From positions 48,207 through 112,206 of the forward strand of contig JAACSL010000013.1 in the NCBI GenBank assembly GCA_009993955.1: a DNA stretch of 64,000 bases, given 5' to 3'. This document shows positions 37,830 to 47,800 of the stretch, in pieces. The stretch's first letter is position 1. The number at the start of each line of letters is the position of its first letter. Below the pieces are notes generated by a model. That model ran no database searches. It saw only the letters and a list, made by a program, of their open reading frames with translations, and was not told where the DNA came from. The translations under genes and the position numbers were made by a program. The DNA comes from Paraglaciecola sp. Its GTDB lineage: Bacteria > Pseudomonadota > Gammaproteobacteria > Enterobacterales > Alteromonadaceae.

Positions 37830-38585
37830 CTAAGGCGTTGTAGTCGCTGGTGTTGGCAGGGCATTGATGCGTTTTTCCAGTGCCTTAATTTGCCGATTCA
37901 GATCTTCAACCTTGTTAGTTAGATTATTGTTACCCAATGCACTGGATATCAATTTTTCCTGCATACTGGCTAACTGCTGTTCATTATTCTGTGCCGCTAA
38001 CTTGGTATCAGCCACGGTATCTTGCAGTAATTGTTGACTGGTACTTTGCTGTGCCAATTCAGTTTGCAAGCCTTGCAACGATTCTTGTAATTTCGTTAAC
38101 TGGCTACTGGTTTGTTTAAGTTGTCCTTCGGCAGCGCCTTTGTTAGTGGTCACCACTTTAGTTAAGTCAGCAATGTCTGACTGATTGCGTCGCCAAGCAG
38201 AGGCCCACAGCTTATCCATTTGTTCCCACAACTCATTGGTTTTCTGAGTTAATTCAGCGACTTTGACCTGCAAGGCCACGGCTGACTGATCCATTTCCTC
38301 ACCTGTCGCCGATAGACGGCGTTCAAGGTCGGTGATCCTTTGTTGAGCTTGGTTGAGCACCTCGTATTGTTGTTTTGACCAATACACGGCCGCGCCACAG
38401 ATAACGGTGAGTAATAACAGTAGCATTAACCACGAGGGACCGCGGGATGTGACCCCGGCGCTCTCTGTCGTGTCTTTATTTTTGCCGGGTGTTTTGAGAT
38501 TCTGCGCTCGGGTGCGTTGAAAACTCTCTACATCGTCTTTTTCTAAGACTATTTTAGGTATGTCGTCCAAAGGTTTATTGACCAT
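37830..38585 (-). CDS. Hypothetical single-pass membrane protein with long periplasmic coiled coil
   Basis: 251-residue protein not assigned to a family. A charged cytoplasmic N-terminus (about residues 1-50) is followed by one membrane helix (WLMLLLLLTVICGAAVYW, about 52-69), then about 170 residues rich in Gln, Leu, Lys and Glu with heptad character, ending in a Pro/Thr tail. No enzymatic motif is visible. The plan resembles bitopic scaffold or tether proteins of the envelope. Single gene, convergent with grxD. Confidence 0.75.
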   Translation of the reverse strand: MVNKPLDDIPKIVLEKDDVESFQRTRAQNLKTPGKNKDTTESAGVTSRGPSWLMLLLLLTVICGAAVYWSKQQYEVLNQAQQRITDLERRLSATGEEMDQSAVALQVKVAELTQKTNELWEQMDKLWASAWRRNQSDIADLTKVVTTNKGAAEGQLKQTSSQLTKLQESLQGLQTELAQQSTSQQLLQDTVADTKLAAQNNEQQLASMQEKLISSALGNNNLTNKVEDLNRQIKALEKRINALPTPATTTP

Positions 38586-38921
38586 GATGAATCGCTATTT
38601 CCTGGTTATGATGCTGTTTAATTGGTGGCGCTCGCTGACTGAATAAGATATCAAACTTATTGTAGATTGGGAGACTAATTCGTCATGAATAGACAATTTA
38701 TCGCACTTTTTTCCGTAATATTCGTATCCGAGCTCACATAAAATGCTGTGAGAGAGTCAATTGCCCGACCATCCATTGGCTCAAGAGTGTGAACAATGAC
38801 AGGCAGCCTATGTAAATTGCTGTTTTACAACAGTTATAATTCAGCATACTCTAGCACTAGCCCAAGGTACTTGATTAGTCCGTTGCCAGAGACATCGTCG
38901 GCTAAAGGTAAAATTCACGTA
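38586..38921. other. 336-bp intergenic region
   Basis: Between the divergent coiled-coil gene and the broken receiver-GGDEF gene. A perfect TATAAT at 38835-38840 is preceded by a small dyad CTGTTTTACAACAG, but no good -35 sits 16-18 bp upstream. No gene-sized frame with a ribosome site was seen. Confidence 0.35.
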
Positions 38922-39844
38922 ATGAATAAAATAAGAGAAAAATTTGCGCGACCTTTAAGCAATGCCATAATTTTGATAGTGGACGATGAAGAAATAAATC
39001 GCACCATTATTGTCGAGATGTTGAGCCCCTTGTATCGGGTTTTGACCGCCTCATCTGGCGAAGATGCCATTGCAGCCTGCCTACAAACTAAACCTGACAT
39101 GGTGCTGATGGATGTCATGATGCCGGGCATGAGTGGTCTTGAAACCTGTCGCCAGATACTCACTCACGAAGACATCGCCTACACACCCATTATTTTTATT
39201 ACGGGTCTGCAAGCGCAGGAAGAACAAAATAAGTGTTGGGAAGCGGGGGAGTGGATTTTGTCAACAAACCTGTCAGACAAGAAGAATTGAACCACCGTGT
39301 ACGGGCTCATTTAACCCACAAGTTTCAAACCGATTTATTATTGAAATTAACCTACATCGATAAACTCACGGGGCTGTACAATCGTCATTACTTGGCCGAA
39401 GAATTGATGAAATTTGAGAGGCAAGCCATGCGCAGTGGCCTTGAGCTCAGTGTCTTGATGATGGATATCGATTGGTTTAAGCCCTACAACGATAGTCTTG
39501 GTCACCTGCAAGGCGACATTTGTTTGCAACAAGTGGCTGACGTTATCAGTGGCTGTCTTCACCGTCCCGCTGATGCCGTCTTTCGTTTTGGTGGTGAGGA
39601 GTTTTTATGTTTATTGCCAGACACAAATATTCACGGCGCAAAACACCTCGCGGAAACCATGAACAAAGCCATCGCTGACGCGGCGATTGCACATCCTACT
39701 TCTCCACTGGGTAGGGTATCAGTCAGTATTGGTTTGAGTTGTTACCCAGAAAATACCAAACAGTCGTTGCAAGCGACTATCAAGGCTGCAGATGCAGCGT
39801 TATACCAAGCCAAGCAAGGCGGTCGCAATCAAGTATGCGGTTGA
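38922..39844 (+). pseudogene. Response regulator-GGDEF diguanylate cyclase, frameshifted by one base
   Basis: A receiver domain (VDDEEIN; phosphoacceptor Asp in MVLMDVMMPGMSG; IIFITG) runs from ATG 38922. Its frame reads ...KCWEAGEWIL and stops at 39290. The next frame resumes exactly as the family expects (GGVDFVNKPVRQEEL), with the receiver end and a complete GGDEF domain to 39844. The active site is RFGGEEF with an I-site RPAD five residues upstream. The break lies in a run of five G at 39245-39249; six would restore a single product of about 307 residues. It is either a recent inactivating deletion, a sequencing error in the run, or, less likely, slippage expression. Confidence 0.85.
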
Positions 39845-39990
39845 GCGCAACGGCATCTTTGATGTGTTGGCGGCCCATGTATGTCTACTTATTTGTCTCG
39901 AGCCTGATTAATCTGCCAAGCTCAGCCCCCCCATCAACTCGCCATACTGCCTCGCTGGCTGACTCCATGTTTGTATCATAAGGGAAAAAG

Positions 39991-41082
39991 ATGAGCTCAC
40001 TTCGCACATTCACCGTGTTTATCACCTGGCTGTTTTGCGTTCACAGTGCAGCGCAACAAGCAAATTTAGATGTTAGCCGCTGGCACAAAACCATGGCCGG
40101 TAAACCTACACAGGTGATGGTTCTTGGTAGTAGCCATTTAAGTCAGTATGCCAAAGGCTTTGACCCCGCCAGTTTAACTGCGTTGTTAGACAAGTTAGCA
40201 GCGTTTAGCCCACAGATTATTACCATTGAAGCCTTGTCTGGGCAGTAATGCGCATTTTTAAAACAGGCCTCGGCGGAATATGTTGGGGTGGCGAATCAAT
40301 ACTGCATGGACAATCACCTCGCCGCCCAAGCAACTGGTTTGTCTGAGTCACAAGCCGCCATCAAAATTTACGAAATCCTCGACGCTTGGCTTCTATCACC
40401 CAATACAGCGCCAAGCCCTGCACAACGGCGAGAATTGGCGGCGATATTCTTAGCTGCCAATGATTATTACTCAGCACAGGTGCAATGGCTTAGATTGCCA
40501 GTCGCTGAACGGAAAATCGATGCCAATATAAACCAAGCGCTTTTTGATCAGCTAAACCGCGACGGTAAAAAACCTAATGAAAATTTTGAGATAGGCGTGA
40601 TGTTGGCTGTACGCTTGGGGCTTGAACGGGTATATGCCATTGATGATCATACAGCAGATAGGATCCAAGTATTTGCCGAAGAAGGTTTTGGCCAAGCCAT
40701 TAATGAGGCGTGGGCTCAAGTGGTATCCTAGGCACAACGCCCTAGCCAAGAGGATAAAATCAAACACGGCACGGCCTCAGCAGAAGATGTACTGGCGGTC
40801 TATCGGTATTTTAATGATATGAATAATTTGAATCACTCGCTGGATGCAGATTTTGGTGCTGCCATCGCGCATAAAAGTCCCCAGTTATTTGGCCGACAGT
40901 ACCTAGCGTGGTGGGAAACCCGCAACTTGCGCATGGTGGCGAATATCCGCGAGGCCTTGGGCAATCAACCAGGAGCCAAGGTGCTGTCCATCGTCGGTTC
41001 ATCTCACAAACCTTACTTCGACGCCTACCTCAGGATGATGCATGACGTTATCGTGGTGGATAGTTTGCAAGTATTAAAGTAA
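39991..41082 (+). pseudogene. DUF5694-like protein gene with two in-frame stop codons
   Basis: One continuous reading frame of 364 codons, interrupted only by TAA at 40246-40248 and TAG at 40729-40731. The three pieces read as one exported protein: a signal peptide (TFVFITWLFCVHSAAQ type), VMVLGSSHLSQ, IITIEALSG, then YCMDNHLAAQATGL, AVRLGLERVYAIDDHTADRI, QYLAWWETRNLRMVANIRE and LSIVGSSHKPYFDAYL. This looks like the uncharacterised DUF5694 family, assigned from memory of its motifs. Both stops could arise by single C-to-T changes from Gln codons (CAA, CAG). No insertion or deletion has accumulated, so the loss is recent. It lies 146 bp after the frameshifted GGDEF gene. Confidence 0.8.
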
Positions 41083-41358
41083 TGCCCAGACCATCGGAGA
41101 CAGTGTATTTGCCTTTTTAGAGCGAGTCTGACTCGATGCACGTTTCCATGCATTTAGCTGGTTTAGCGTTAGATCAAATTTATGGTCCATGCTGTTAATT
41201 TGCCTTAATTATTGCTGGAACCATAAAAGTTGGCGTTCACTGCATTTTGTAGCAGTTTAGCCAATTAGGCCTGTCGTGATTCTGTATAACATCGAATAAC
41301 AAACGTGCTGGCTGCATAGTCCGCAGCATTAAGTGGGGGGATGGCAATAGATGCAAAC

Positions 41359-43416
41359 TCAATAAGGTGAATTAACGCCATAGGTTTGATAAATGTCACT
41401 TTCAATGGTTTTCGAAGAATTTTGGCTAATTAACACTGTGTCGCCAGTCAATGAAAAATGACCTACTTGGCTGTTTAAGGTAGCCACAGGTCTGTCTGCA
41501 CCAAGTTTATAAATCTCAAGTTGTTGCGCTTGCCACGCATAAAAAGCTATATATTCGCCACTTTTTTTAAGGTTGAATTGTCTGCCATAAAAAGCCGAAA
41601 GGTTGGGACTGGGCGGTGTTAATGGCTTTGCTTGGGCACCTTGATACCAATGGCCTGCTTGGTCTACCCACAACCAATCATCTGGCTCGATGTGGTATTG
41701 CACACTTTGCCAGCGGGGGTCGAGACGCACCATGGAGTTATCCAACAAATCAAATTCTACAACTTGCCAGTTTGCGCCTAATTGCATGCTAAATGCGAGC
41801 TGATGCGATGATTTAAATGACATGCCGCGAAATTCTTTTTCGGGTAAGGGCAATATTTGGGCTTTACCTGTGCGCAAATCGATGAGATGGATAGCATTTA
41901 ATGAAAGTGCGGCCACTTTCAACTCATCCGGCGACCAAGCCAAATCAACATAGTGCCGACCATCTGCAAATTGGGTCACTTTTTTCTTTTTGTCTGTCTC
42001 ACGATCATATAGCCACAGTTCTTCGTTCCCCGAGGATAAACTGATGTAAGCCACCTGATTTCCCTGAGGTGCCATCACCGCCAGATTTTCATCAAAAGTG
42101 TCGTTTAACAGAGAGCGTGTTTGTTGCTTGGTTATACTGAATTCATCAACGTTTAAGTCATATTTAAAGGCCGTGAAGGCATAGTCAACACCGTTGCTGT
42201 GACGCTCTGGTCTGTGCAATGGTAGCGCGCTGTCAAATAGTACCGTTTTGTTACTGCCATCAAGCGCATATTGCACGATTTCATGAGCTGGGTGCTCGCC
42301 CATCAGTACTACGTGTTCACCATCATGCGACCAAATCCCACAACAAATGTAAGAATTAAGCTTAAACAACAAGCGTAATTGTTGGGTGTCGAGATCCAAC
42401 TGATAAAACTCTTCCCACTGTTGTTCATTTGGCGAGGAGATCAGTACCTTGTTTTGCTTAGGGTGGATGTCAAACTGGCTGTTGCCGCCCAAGTGAATAT
42501 CGGGCTGCACAAGCCACTGGATTTTGCCTGTTTCACGGTCAAGGGAATACAGGGAATAAGGTTGTCCTGTTTCCGCAGACTCAGAAAAAATAAGCGTGTT
42601 GTCATCATGGGTGAATTTGATGGCGCCATAGCTGCCCGGTCTGCAGGTATGGATTAGTGTTGGCTCTGACATGAGCAAACCATTAAACTCGCGAATAAAG
42701 TACTCACAACTTTCCGCTGTCGCCACCAGATAAACAAGCTGGTTGCCTGCATCGTTCCAATTGCCTGGCCCAGTGCTACTGCCGCTTCCATGAGAGACTT
42801 CAATTTGCTCACCAGAGTACATATTTTTCACGTACAGCTTGAAATTTTCACCCTCATTATTCATGTAGGCGAGTCGAATCCCATCAGCTGCAAAACTTGG
42901 CAGATATTCAGCGCCTTTATCCGACGTTAAGGCCTTGGCCGACAAAAAGGGGGTGGGAGAGTCGTTATTGTTTAAGGCAAACCATGTCAGTGCAACAATC
43001 GCCAGTAACACACAGCTGAGTACGATAATTTTTTGAGTGAAGTGCGATGACGTTGACGATGTACTCGGTGCAGTCGTTGCAGGCGTATCGTGTAGAGCTT
43101 GGATCGCCTCGACAGCAGTAACAAAGCGATAACCTCTTTTGGGCACAGTGATGATAAATTCGGGGGCGCGTGCATCATCTCGCAACACTTTTCTGAGTTT
43201 GGTGATAAGTTTGCTGACGGTATTATCGCTCACATAACGGCCATGCCATACATCTTCAAGTAATTGCTCTTTACTGAGGATCTGGTTTGGATGACGGCAA
43301 AAATACGCTAATAGATCGCTCATCATGGGTTCAATGCGTAGCGTGTTTTGTCCTATCACTACGCTTTGTTGTTGCTCGCAAAATACCAAGCCTTTAATTT
43401 TCCAACGCATATCCAT
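41359..43416 (-). CDS. Membrane-bound winged-helix regulator with periplasmic beta-propeller (CadC/TolB-like)
   Basis: About 685 residues. An OmpR/PhoB-type winged-helix DNA-binding domain is N-terminal (about residues 5-100; LLAYFCRHPNQILSKEQLLEDVWHGRYVSDNTVSKLITKLRKVL, VPKRGYRF). A Ser/Thr linker and one membrane helix follow (IIVLSCVLLAIVALTWFAL, about 135-155), then about 530 residues of TolB/WD40-like propeller repeats outside the membrane (LAYMNNEGENFKLYVKN, WNDAGNQLVYL, WSHDGEHVVLMG, WSPDELKVAALS). It is a one-component sensor of the CadC/ToxR plan. The start is set at ATG 43416 (ATG 43410 next); the frame extends to 43458. Divergent from a secreted S15-type hydrolase, its likely target. 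Confidence 0.85.
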   Translation of the reverse strand: MDMRWKIKGLVFCEQQQSVVIGQNTLRIEPMMSDLLAYFCRHPNQILSKEQLLEDVWHGRYVSDNTVSKLITKLRKVLRDDARAPEFIITVPKRGYRFVTAVEAIQALHDTPATTAPSTSSTSSHFTQKIIVLSCVLLAIVALTWFALNNNDSPTPFLSAKALTSDKGAEYLPSFAADGIRLAYMNNEGENFKLYVKNMYSGEQIEVSHGSGSSTGPGNWNDAGNQLVYLVATAESCEYFIREFNGLLMSEPTLIHTCRPGSYGAIKFTHDDNTLIFSESAETGQPYSLYSLDRETGKIQWLVQPDIHLGGNSQFDIHPKQNKVLISSPNEQQWEEFYQLDLDTQQLRLLFKLNSYICCGIWSHDGEHVVLMGEHPAHEIVQYALDGSNKTVLFDSALPLHRPERHSNGVDYAFTAFKYDLNVDEFSITKQQTRSLLNDTFDENLAVMAPQGNQVAYISLSSGNEELWLYDRETDKKKKVTQFADGRHYVDLAWSPDELKVAALSLNAIHLIDLRTGKAQILPLPEKEFRGMSFKSSHQLAFSMQLGANWQVVEFDLLDNSMVRLDPRWQSVQYHIEPDDWLWVDQAGHWYQGAQAKPLTPPSPNLSAFYGRQFNLKKSGEYIAFYAWQAQQLEIYKLGADRPVATLNSQVGHFSLTGDTVLISQNSSKTIESDIYQTYGVNSPY

Positions 43417-43557
43417 CCAATTATCTTTTACGCAGCCCAGTAAAATTAAGGCAGTCATAAGAAGTCACAACTTGTCATCGGTTTGTCAGGACTTCCCACG
43501 TTCAAACTCATACTGTGTCAACACAATTTATTACACTGCTTATACATGGAAACACAG

Positions 43558-45879
43558 ATGAAAAAATTGAGTCTAACGTCAGCGCTTAACTTGCTGCTCA
43601 TCATGATACTAAACTTCTTAGCCAATACCTATGCAGCAAACGGTTTTGAGTATGCAAAACCCGCTAGCATCGTTAATGGGAACCTAGACACGGTGCAAGG
43701 CGCGGATAGTGTTTTGTCTTCTGAACAGCTCAAACGTGAGATCAAAGACTTTGCCTCTTCATTGACAGAACAAGACATTGCCGAGCAAAACATGTTCAAT
43801 AAAATGGCCTTACTGTCTTTACGTGACGACCTAGCCGCTATTGCAAATAACATTAGTCAGCAAAGCAATACATTGAAGTTTTTGCACTATCAATTGTTTC
43901 AGCAAATACGCCTTGCTTTAAACAGTAAAAATGTCGGGGAGCCACTTGATACCACCAGTGCCGTTAATTTGATACGACAAAATTTTGCACTACTTAGCGA
44001 TGAAGCCTTTGTACAAATGTCTTTGGCGCTGACTTGGTCAGTGCCAGACGCCAAGGACTATGTGCTCAATGTATATAAGCAGTTGCAGGATAAAACAGTG
44101 TTGTCCCACCAAGAAATGCTCAGTCTGGTGGCGAATACACATCTATATCACGTATTAGCTGCGGTTATGCCAATCGCGAATCAAGTGATAGAAGAAGAGC
44201 AGCAACGGCGCTTCATCATCCAAGCGGATGTGCTAGTCAAACTTAAAAACGGCATAGAATTGTCCACGACTATCGTGCGCAGCCGCGGGCAAAGCAAAGC
44301 ACACAGCACGGCATTACAGTTTACTATTTACGCTAATGAAGCTTCACACATCAAAACCGCCATGCATGCTGCAGCCCATGGTTATATTGGCATAGTCGCT
44401 AACTCACGGGGTAAACGTTCAAGCCATAACAAAATAGTACCGTGGGAGCATGATGGTGAAGATTCTGCACAACTCATCAACTGGATCAGCGAGCAAGTAT
44501 GGAGTGATGGCAAGGTAGTGATGTACGGAGGCAGTTACAACGGCTTTACCCAATGGGCAACAGCAAAGCACATGCCAAAAGCATTAAAAGCGATGGCCCC
44601 CTATGCGGCCGCTAACCTTATCACTGGCTTACCCTATGAGAATAATATCGCCTTAACCGGTAATTTTGAATGGCCATTGTTTGCCACCAACAATACTACC
44701 CTGGATGATAGTGTTTATAGCGATTGGCAACGTACTGAGCAGATAGTAAATGAACTGTATAAAAGTGGGCTGCCCATCGTTGATATTGACAACATAGCCA
44801 AGCAACCCAGTCCTTGGTTACAAAAATGGCTCGCACACCCAGAAGACGATGCCTACTACCAAAGCATGGTACCACACCAACAAGAATACCAAGCAATTAA
44901 CATTCCTGTGCTCACCATCACTGGCTATTTTGATGGCGGCCAAATTTCAGCGCTGCACTACCTACACGAACACTACAAGTACAATGCACAGGCCAACCAC
45001 ACGCTGCTTATTGGTCCTTATAATCACTTGTCAGCGCAAAATAAACCAGGTTCACACCACAGTAATTACGCCTTAGATCCTGTGGCTCTTGAGAAAGATA
45101 CAGAAGAAGTAGTGTTTGCGTGGTTTGATCACGTGTTAACGGGTAAACCGCAACCCAAACTGCTGCAGAATAAAGTGAACTACCAAGTTATGGGCGCTAA
45201 TGAGTGGCGTTTTAGCCACTCGCTGCAAGCACTGAACCAGCAAACCGTCAGTTTTTATATTCAAAATACACAAGGCAATGAAGGGCAGAATTATACCTTG
45301 GCGCGAACACCATCAACCCATGCAAATGCTTTTATCGAACAAACCGTCGACATGGCAGATAGAACAGAACAACGTAACCTTGCCCCATGGCCAATTATTC
45401 AAGACAGTATTGATCAACAAGGCGGCATCCAAATTGAAACTGCTGCCATGCAGCAAGATATGGAACTGACTGGGTCGATCACAGGTTTTTTTGACATTGC
45501 CATCAACAAAAAAGACGTGGATATTGGCTTTAACTATTACGAAATAAATGCGAGTGGAGAGGTATTTCATTTGAACAATTACCGCAGCCGCGCCAGCTAC
45601 GCGGATGATATGGGACAGAGGCATTTATTGCTTGCTAACGAAAAACGTCGCGTGCCCATCGTTAACGCGCGTTTTACTTCTAAGTTAATTAAAAAAGGCA
45701 GCAAAATAGTGTTGGTCTTAAACGTGAATAAAAACGTTGAAGCCCAAGTAAATTTAGGTACAGGGGCGCCAGTTAACCATGAGCACATTAAAGACGCGGG
45801 AGAAGCATTGAGCCTAAAATGGTATTTGTCTTCACAAATTAACTTACCCTTAAAGGCTTATCATCCGGCTAAGCAATAG
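43558..45879 (+). CDS. Secreted CocE/NonD-type (peptidase S15-like) hydrolase
   Basis: 773-residue exported protein with a signal peptide (MKKLSLTSALNLLLIMILNFLANTYA). About 190 residues of unassigned helical N-terminal region are followed by an alpha/beta-hydrolase of the Xaa-Pro dipeptidyl-peptidase/CocE family. Catalytic Ser is in YGGSYNGFTQW, Asp in TGYFDGGQISALHY and His in IGPYNHLSA. The C-terminal jelly-roll domain is present (SITGFFDIAINKKDVDIGFNYYEI, VLNVNKNVEAQVNLGTG). Start ATG 43558 begins the signal peptide; ATG 43546 and 43483 are in frame upstream. The substrate may be peptides or esters. Expression is likely under the divergent membrane regulator. Confidence 0.85.
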   Translation: MKKLSLTSALNLLLIMILNFLANTYAANGFEYAKPASIVNGNLDTVQGADSVLSSEQLKREIKDFASSLTEQDIAEQNMFNKMALLSLRDDLAAIANNISQQSNTLKFLHYQLFQQIRLALNSKNVGEPLDTTSAVNLIRQNFALLSDEAFVQMSLALTWSVPDAKDYVLNVYKQLQDKTVLSHQEMLSLVANTHLYHVLAAVMPIANQVIEEEQQRRFIIQADVLVKLKNGIELSTTIVRSRGQSKAHSTALQFTIYANEASHIKTAMHAAAHGYIGIVANSRGKRSSHNKIVPWEHDGEDSAQLINWISEQVWSDGKVVMYGGSYNGFTQWATAKHMPKALKAMAPYAAANLITGLPYENNIALTGNFEWPLFATNNTTLDDSVYSDWQRTEQIVNELYKSGLPIVDIDNIAKQPSPWLQKWLAHPEDDAYYQSMVPHQQEYQAINIPVLTITGYFDGGQISALHYLHEHYKYNAQANHTLLIGPYNHLSAQNKPGSHHSNYALDPVALEKDTEEVVFAWFDHVLTGKPQPKLLQNKVNYQVMGANEWRFSHSLQALNQQTVSFYIQNTQGNEGQNYTLARTPSTHANAFIEQTVDMADRTEQRNLAPWPIIQDSIDQQGGIQIETAAMQQDMELTGSITGFFDIAINKKDVDIGFNYYEINASGEVFHLNNYRSRASYADDMGQRHLLLANEKRRVPIVNARFTSKLIKKGSKIVLVLNVNKNVEAQVNLGTGAPVNHEHIKDAGEALSLKWYLSSQINLPLKAYHPAKQ

Positions 45880-46214
45880 CCAAACGCTTAGGTAAATCAT
45901 GGTGTCTAGCGAGCTGACAATCTACTGCTTTAACCCAAACCAGTGGAGAGAAAATATTAGCGCTAGCTTATTTGGTGTAATTTTTAAGTGCGATTTATAT
46001 CCACTAAAATTTTTATATATCAACAGGTAAGAGAGCTCATACCGCGGTGGTGGTCCGGCTCAATACGCCAGTTCAACGTTGATAAAACCATATCCACCAT
46101 GGTGAAAGAGCAGCTTAGCGTCAACCGTTTCGGTTGGCGAGCTGTCCGTTGAACGATACCAAATAGCAGAGAGCCGACGGTCAGAAGTTATCACCCAATA
46201 ACTCACGAGTTTAC
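45880..46214. other. 335-bp intergenic region at the end of the metal module
   Basis: Between convergent hydrolase and mntP genes. An open frame of 61 codons on the minus strand (46060-46245) overlaps the 3' end of mntP and ends at 46060. It has no recognised relative or ribosome site, and I do not call it a gene. No strong terminator was found. Confidence 0.35.
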
Positions 46215-46787
46215 CTACACGCGTAGATGCGAATACAACGTCCATGAGCCGATAATTATTACGATAATGCCTCCAACCGCTTCAGCCTTTTTCCCGACTA
46301 AGACTCCCAAGCTTGTTCCTAGCAAAGCTCCAATAGTCACCATGATAGCCGTTGCAAGACCAATTAATGCGGCAGCCACAACAATGTTTACGTCTAAAAA
46401 TGCAAATGTAACACCCACTGTCATTGCGTCAATACTTGTGCCCAACGCAGTTAATATTGTGGCAGCTAGCGCTCGTTTTTTACTTGCAGGACTAACAGAT
46501 ATTTCTGTTTCTCCAGGTTGGAAACTCACATGTAACATATGCAGACCAAGTGACACCAAGAGGATAAACGCTATCCAATGGTCTATTTCCTGAACGTAAG
46601 AAGAGCCTGCCGAACCGAGTGCCCAACCGATGATAGGAGTAATCCCCTCAATAACACCAAATATTAGCCCCATTTTCAAGGCATTTAGAATACGTGGGCT
46701 TTTAAGTTGTGCTCCTTTACTAATCGAAGCGGCAAACGCATCACTAGACATAGCTAAGGCGATAAGAATTAATGCAAAAACACTCAT
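46215..46787 (-). CDS. mntP: MntP-family manganese exporter
   Basis: 190-residue inner-membrane protein with six hydrophobic segments in two related halves. It has the family signatures AMSSDAFAASISKGAQ in helix 1, GVIEGITPIIGWALG, and GTSIDAMTVGVTFAF in helix 4; the Asp residues in helices 1 and 4 are the conserved ones. E. coli MntP exports Mn2+. It lies 49 bp after the dmeF-like gene on the same strand, so it is probably under the same metal-responsive regulator and not under a manganese riboswitch, for which there is no room. Confidence 0.92.
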   Translation of the reverse strand: MSVFALILIALAMSSDAFAASISKGAQLKSPRILNALKMGLIFGVIEGITPIIGWALGSAGSSYVQEIDHWIAFILLVSLGLHMLHVSFQPGETEISVSPASKKRALAATILTALGTSIDAMTVGVTFAFLDVNIVVAAALIGLATAIMVTIGALLGTSLGVLVGKKAEAVGGIIVIIIGSWTLYSHLRV

Positions 46788-46836
46788 AAATGATGACCCT
46801 TAAACCAGAAATCTAAGCTCGACTACCGACTCTGAC

Positions 46837-47769
46837 TCAGATTTTATTAACTTCGATAGTTAAGTGAGACAGAGCAACATGACGACGAATAATGTCTTTA
46901 AAATCATCTGGGGTTTTTTCTAAGGGGGTGGCAACAGAAACAATTGCACTGAGGTGTTTACTCGATAGTTTCCATACATGTAAATCGGTTACTACTGACA
47001 CGCCATCTTCTTCTGCATACGATACTATTTTGTTACCTGTAGATTCACCAGCTGCTTTATCAAGTAATATTTCGCTACTGTCGGTCAACAAATTATAGGC
47101 CCATTTGGCAATGATAATGGCACCGACGATCCCCATCAGAGCATCAGCCCATAACCAGTTAAAATACGTACCCGAGACAAGCGCAATAATAGCAAAAAAG
47201 GATGTCAGTGTGTCGGCAAGCACATGAAAGTAAGCCGCTTTTAAATTATGATCGTGATGGTGGTGACTATGGTCTTCATCGTCGTGGTCATGGTGTGCGT
47301 GCCCATGATGGTGGTGATTGTCATGAAGGAGAAAGGCCGATACGACATTAACTATTAGTCCAATTATCGCTACGCCGATAGCTTCATCGAAGCGTATTGA
47401 TTGTGGAGAAAAAAGTCGGCCTGTAGACTCTATAATCATCATTAATGCAACAGTTCCAAGCGCGACGGCACTAGCAAATGCACCTAGGGTATTGACTTTG
47501 CCAACGCCAAAAGAATACTGCCGATTGCTTCGGTGCTTTCTTGAATACCAATAAACGAAAATTGAAACAGCAAAAGCGGCAGAGTGAGTGAACATATGCC
47601 AACCATCAGCCAATAGTGCCATTGAACCAAACCAGGTTCCTGCCACTATCTCTAACACCATGGTCAATGTGGTGATTGCAAATACAATTGTCACTTTCTT
47701 CTCAGATTGTGCAGTATCAATGGCAAAATGATGGGAATGCCCCCACTTTTCTAACGCTTGCTTGCGCAT
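46837..47769 (-). CDS. dmeF: CDF-family divalent metal exporter, DmeF-like (Co/Ni)
   Basis: 310-residue cation diffusion facilitator, a proton-driven metal exporter of the inner membrane, with six membrane helices. It has the DmeF features: an N-terminal HSHHF, an HxxxH metal site in helix 2 (ADGWHMFTHSAA, His58 and His62) where zinc CDFs have HxxxD, and HVLADTLTS in helix 5. A very His/Asp-rich cytoplasmic loop spans residues 149-174. These, with the adjacent RcnR-type regulator, favour cobalt/nickel over zinc. The gene is divergent from that regulator, with a shared operator, and leads into mntP. Confidence 0.88.
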   Translation of the reverse strand: MRKQALEKWGHSHHFAIDTAQSEKKVTIVFAITTLTMVLEIVAGTWFGSMALLADGWHMFTHSAAFAVSIFVYWYSRKHRSNRQYSFGVGKVNTLGAFASAVALGTVALMMIIESTGRLFSPQSIRFDEAIGVAIIGLIVNVVSAFLLHDNHHHHGHAHHDHDDEDHSHHHHDHNLKAAYFHVLADTLTSFFAIIALVSGTYFNWLWADALMGIVGAIIIAKWAYNLLTDSSEILLDKAAGESTGNKIVSYAEEDGVSVVTDLHVWKLSSKHLSAIVSVATPLEKTPDDFKDIIRRHVALSHLTIEVNKI

Positions 47770-47800
47770 TTCAATATCTCTTAATTATTTACCATCTTTG

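Noticed and set aside
38796..38921. Upstream extension of the receiver-GGDEF gene to ATG 38796
   Set aside because: The 42 added residues are polar, without family resemblance; ATG 38922 starts just before the receiver domain.
46060..46245. 61-codon open frame overlapping the end of mntP
   Set aside because: No recognised relative, starts inside mntP and lacks a ribosome site; noted only in the gap entry.
46788..46836. yybP-ykoY manganese riboswitch before mntP
   Set aside because: Only 49 bp lie between dmeF and mntP, too short for that riboswitch, and no matching structure was seen.
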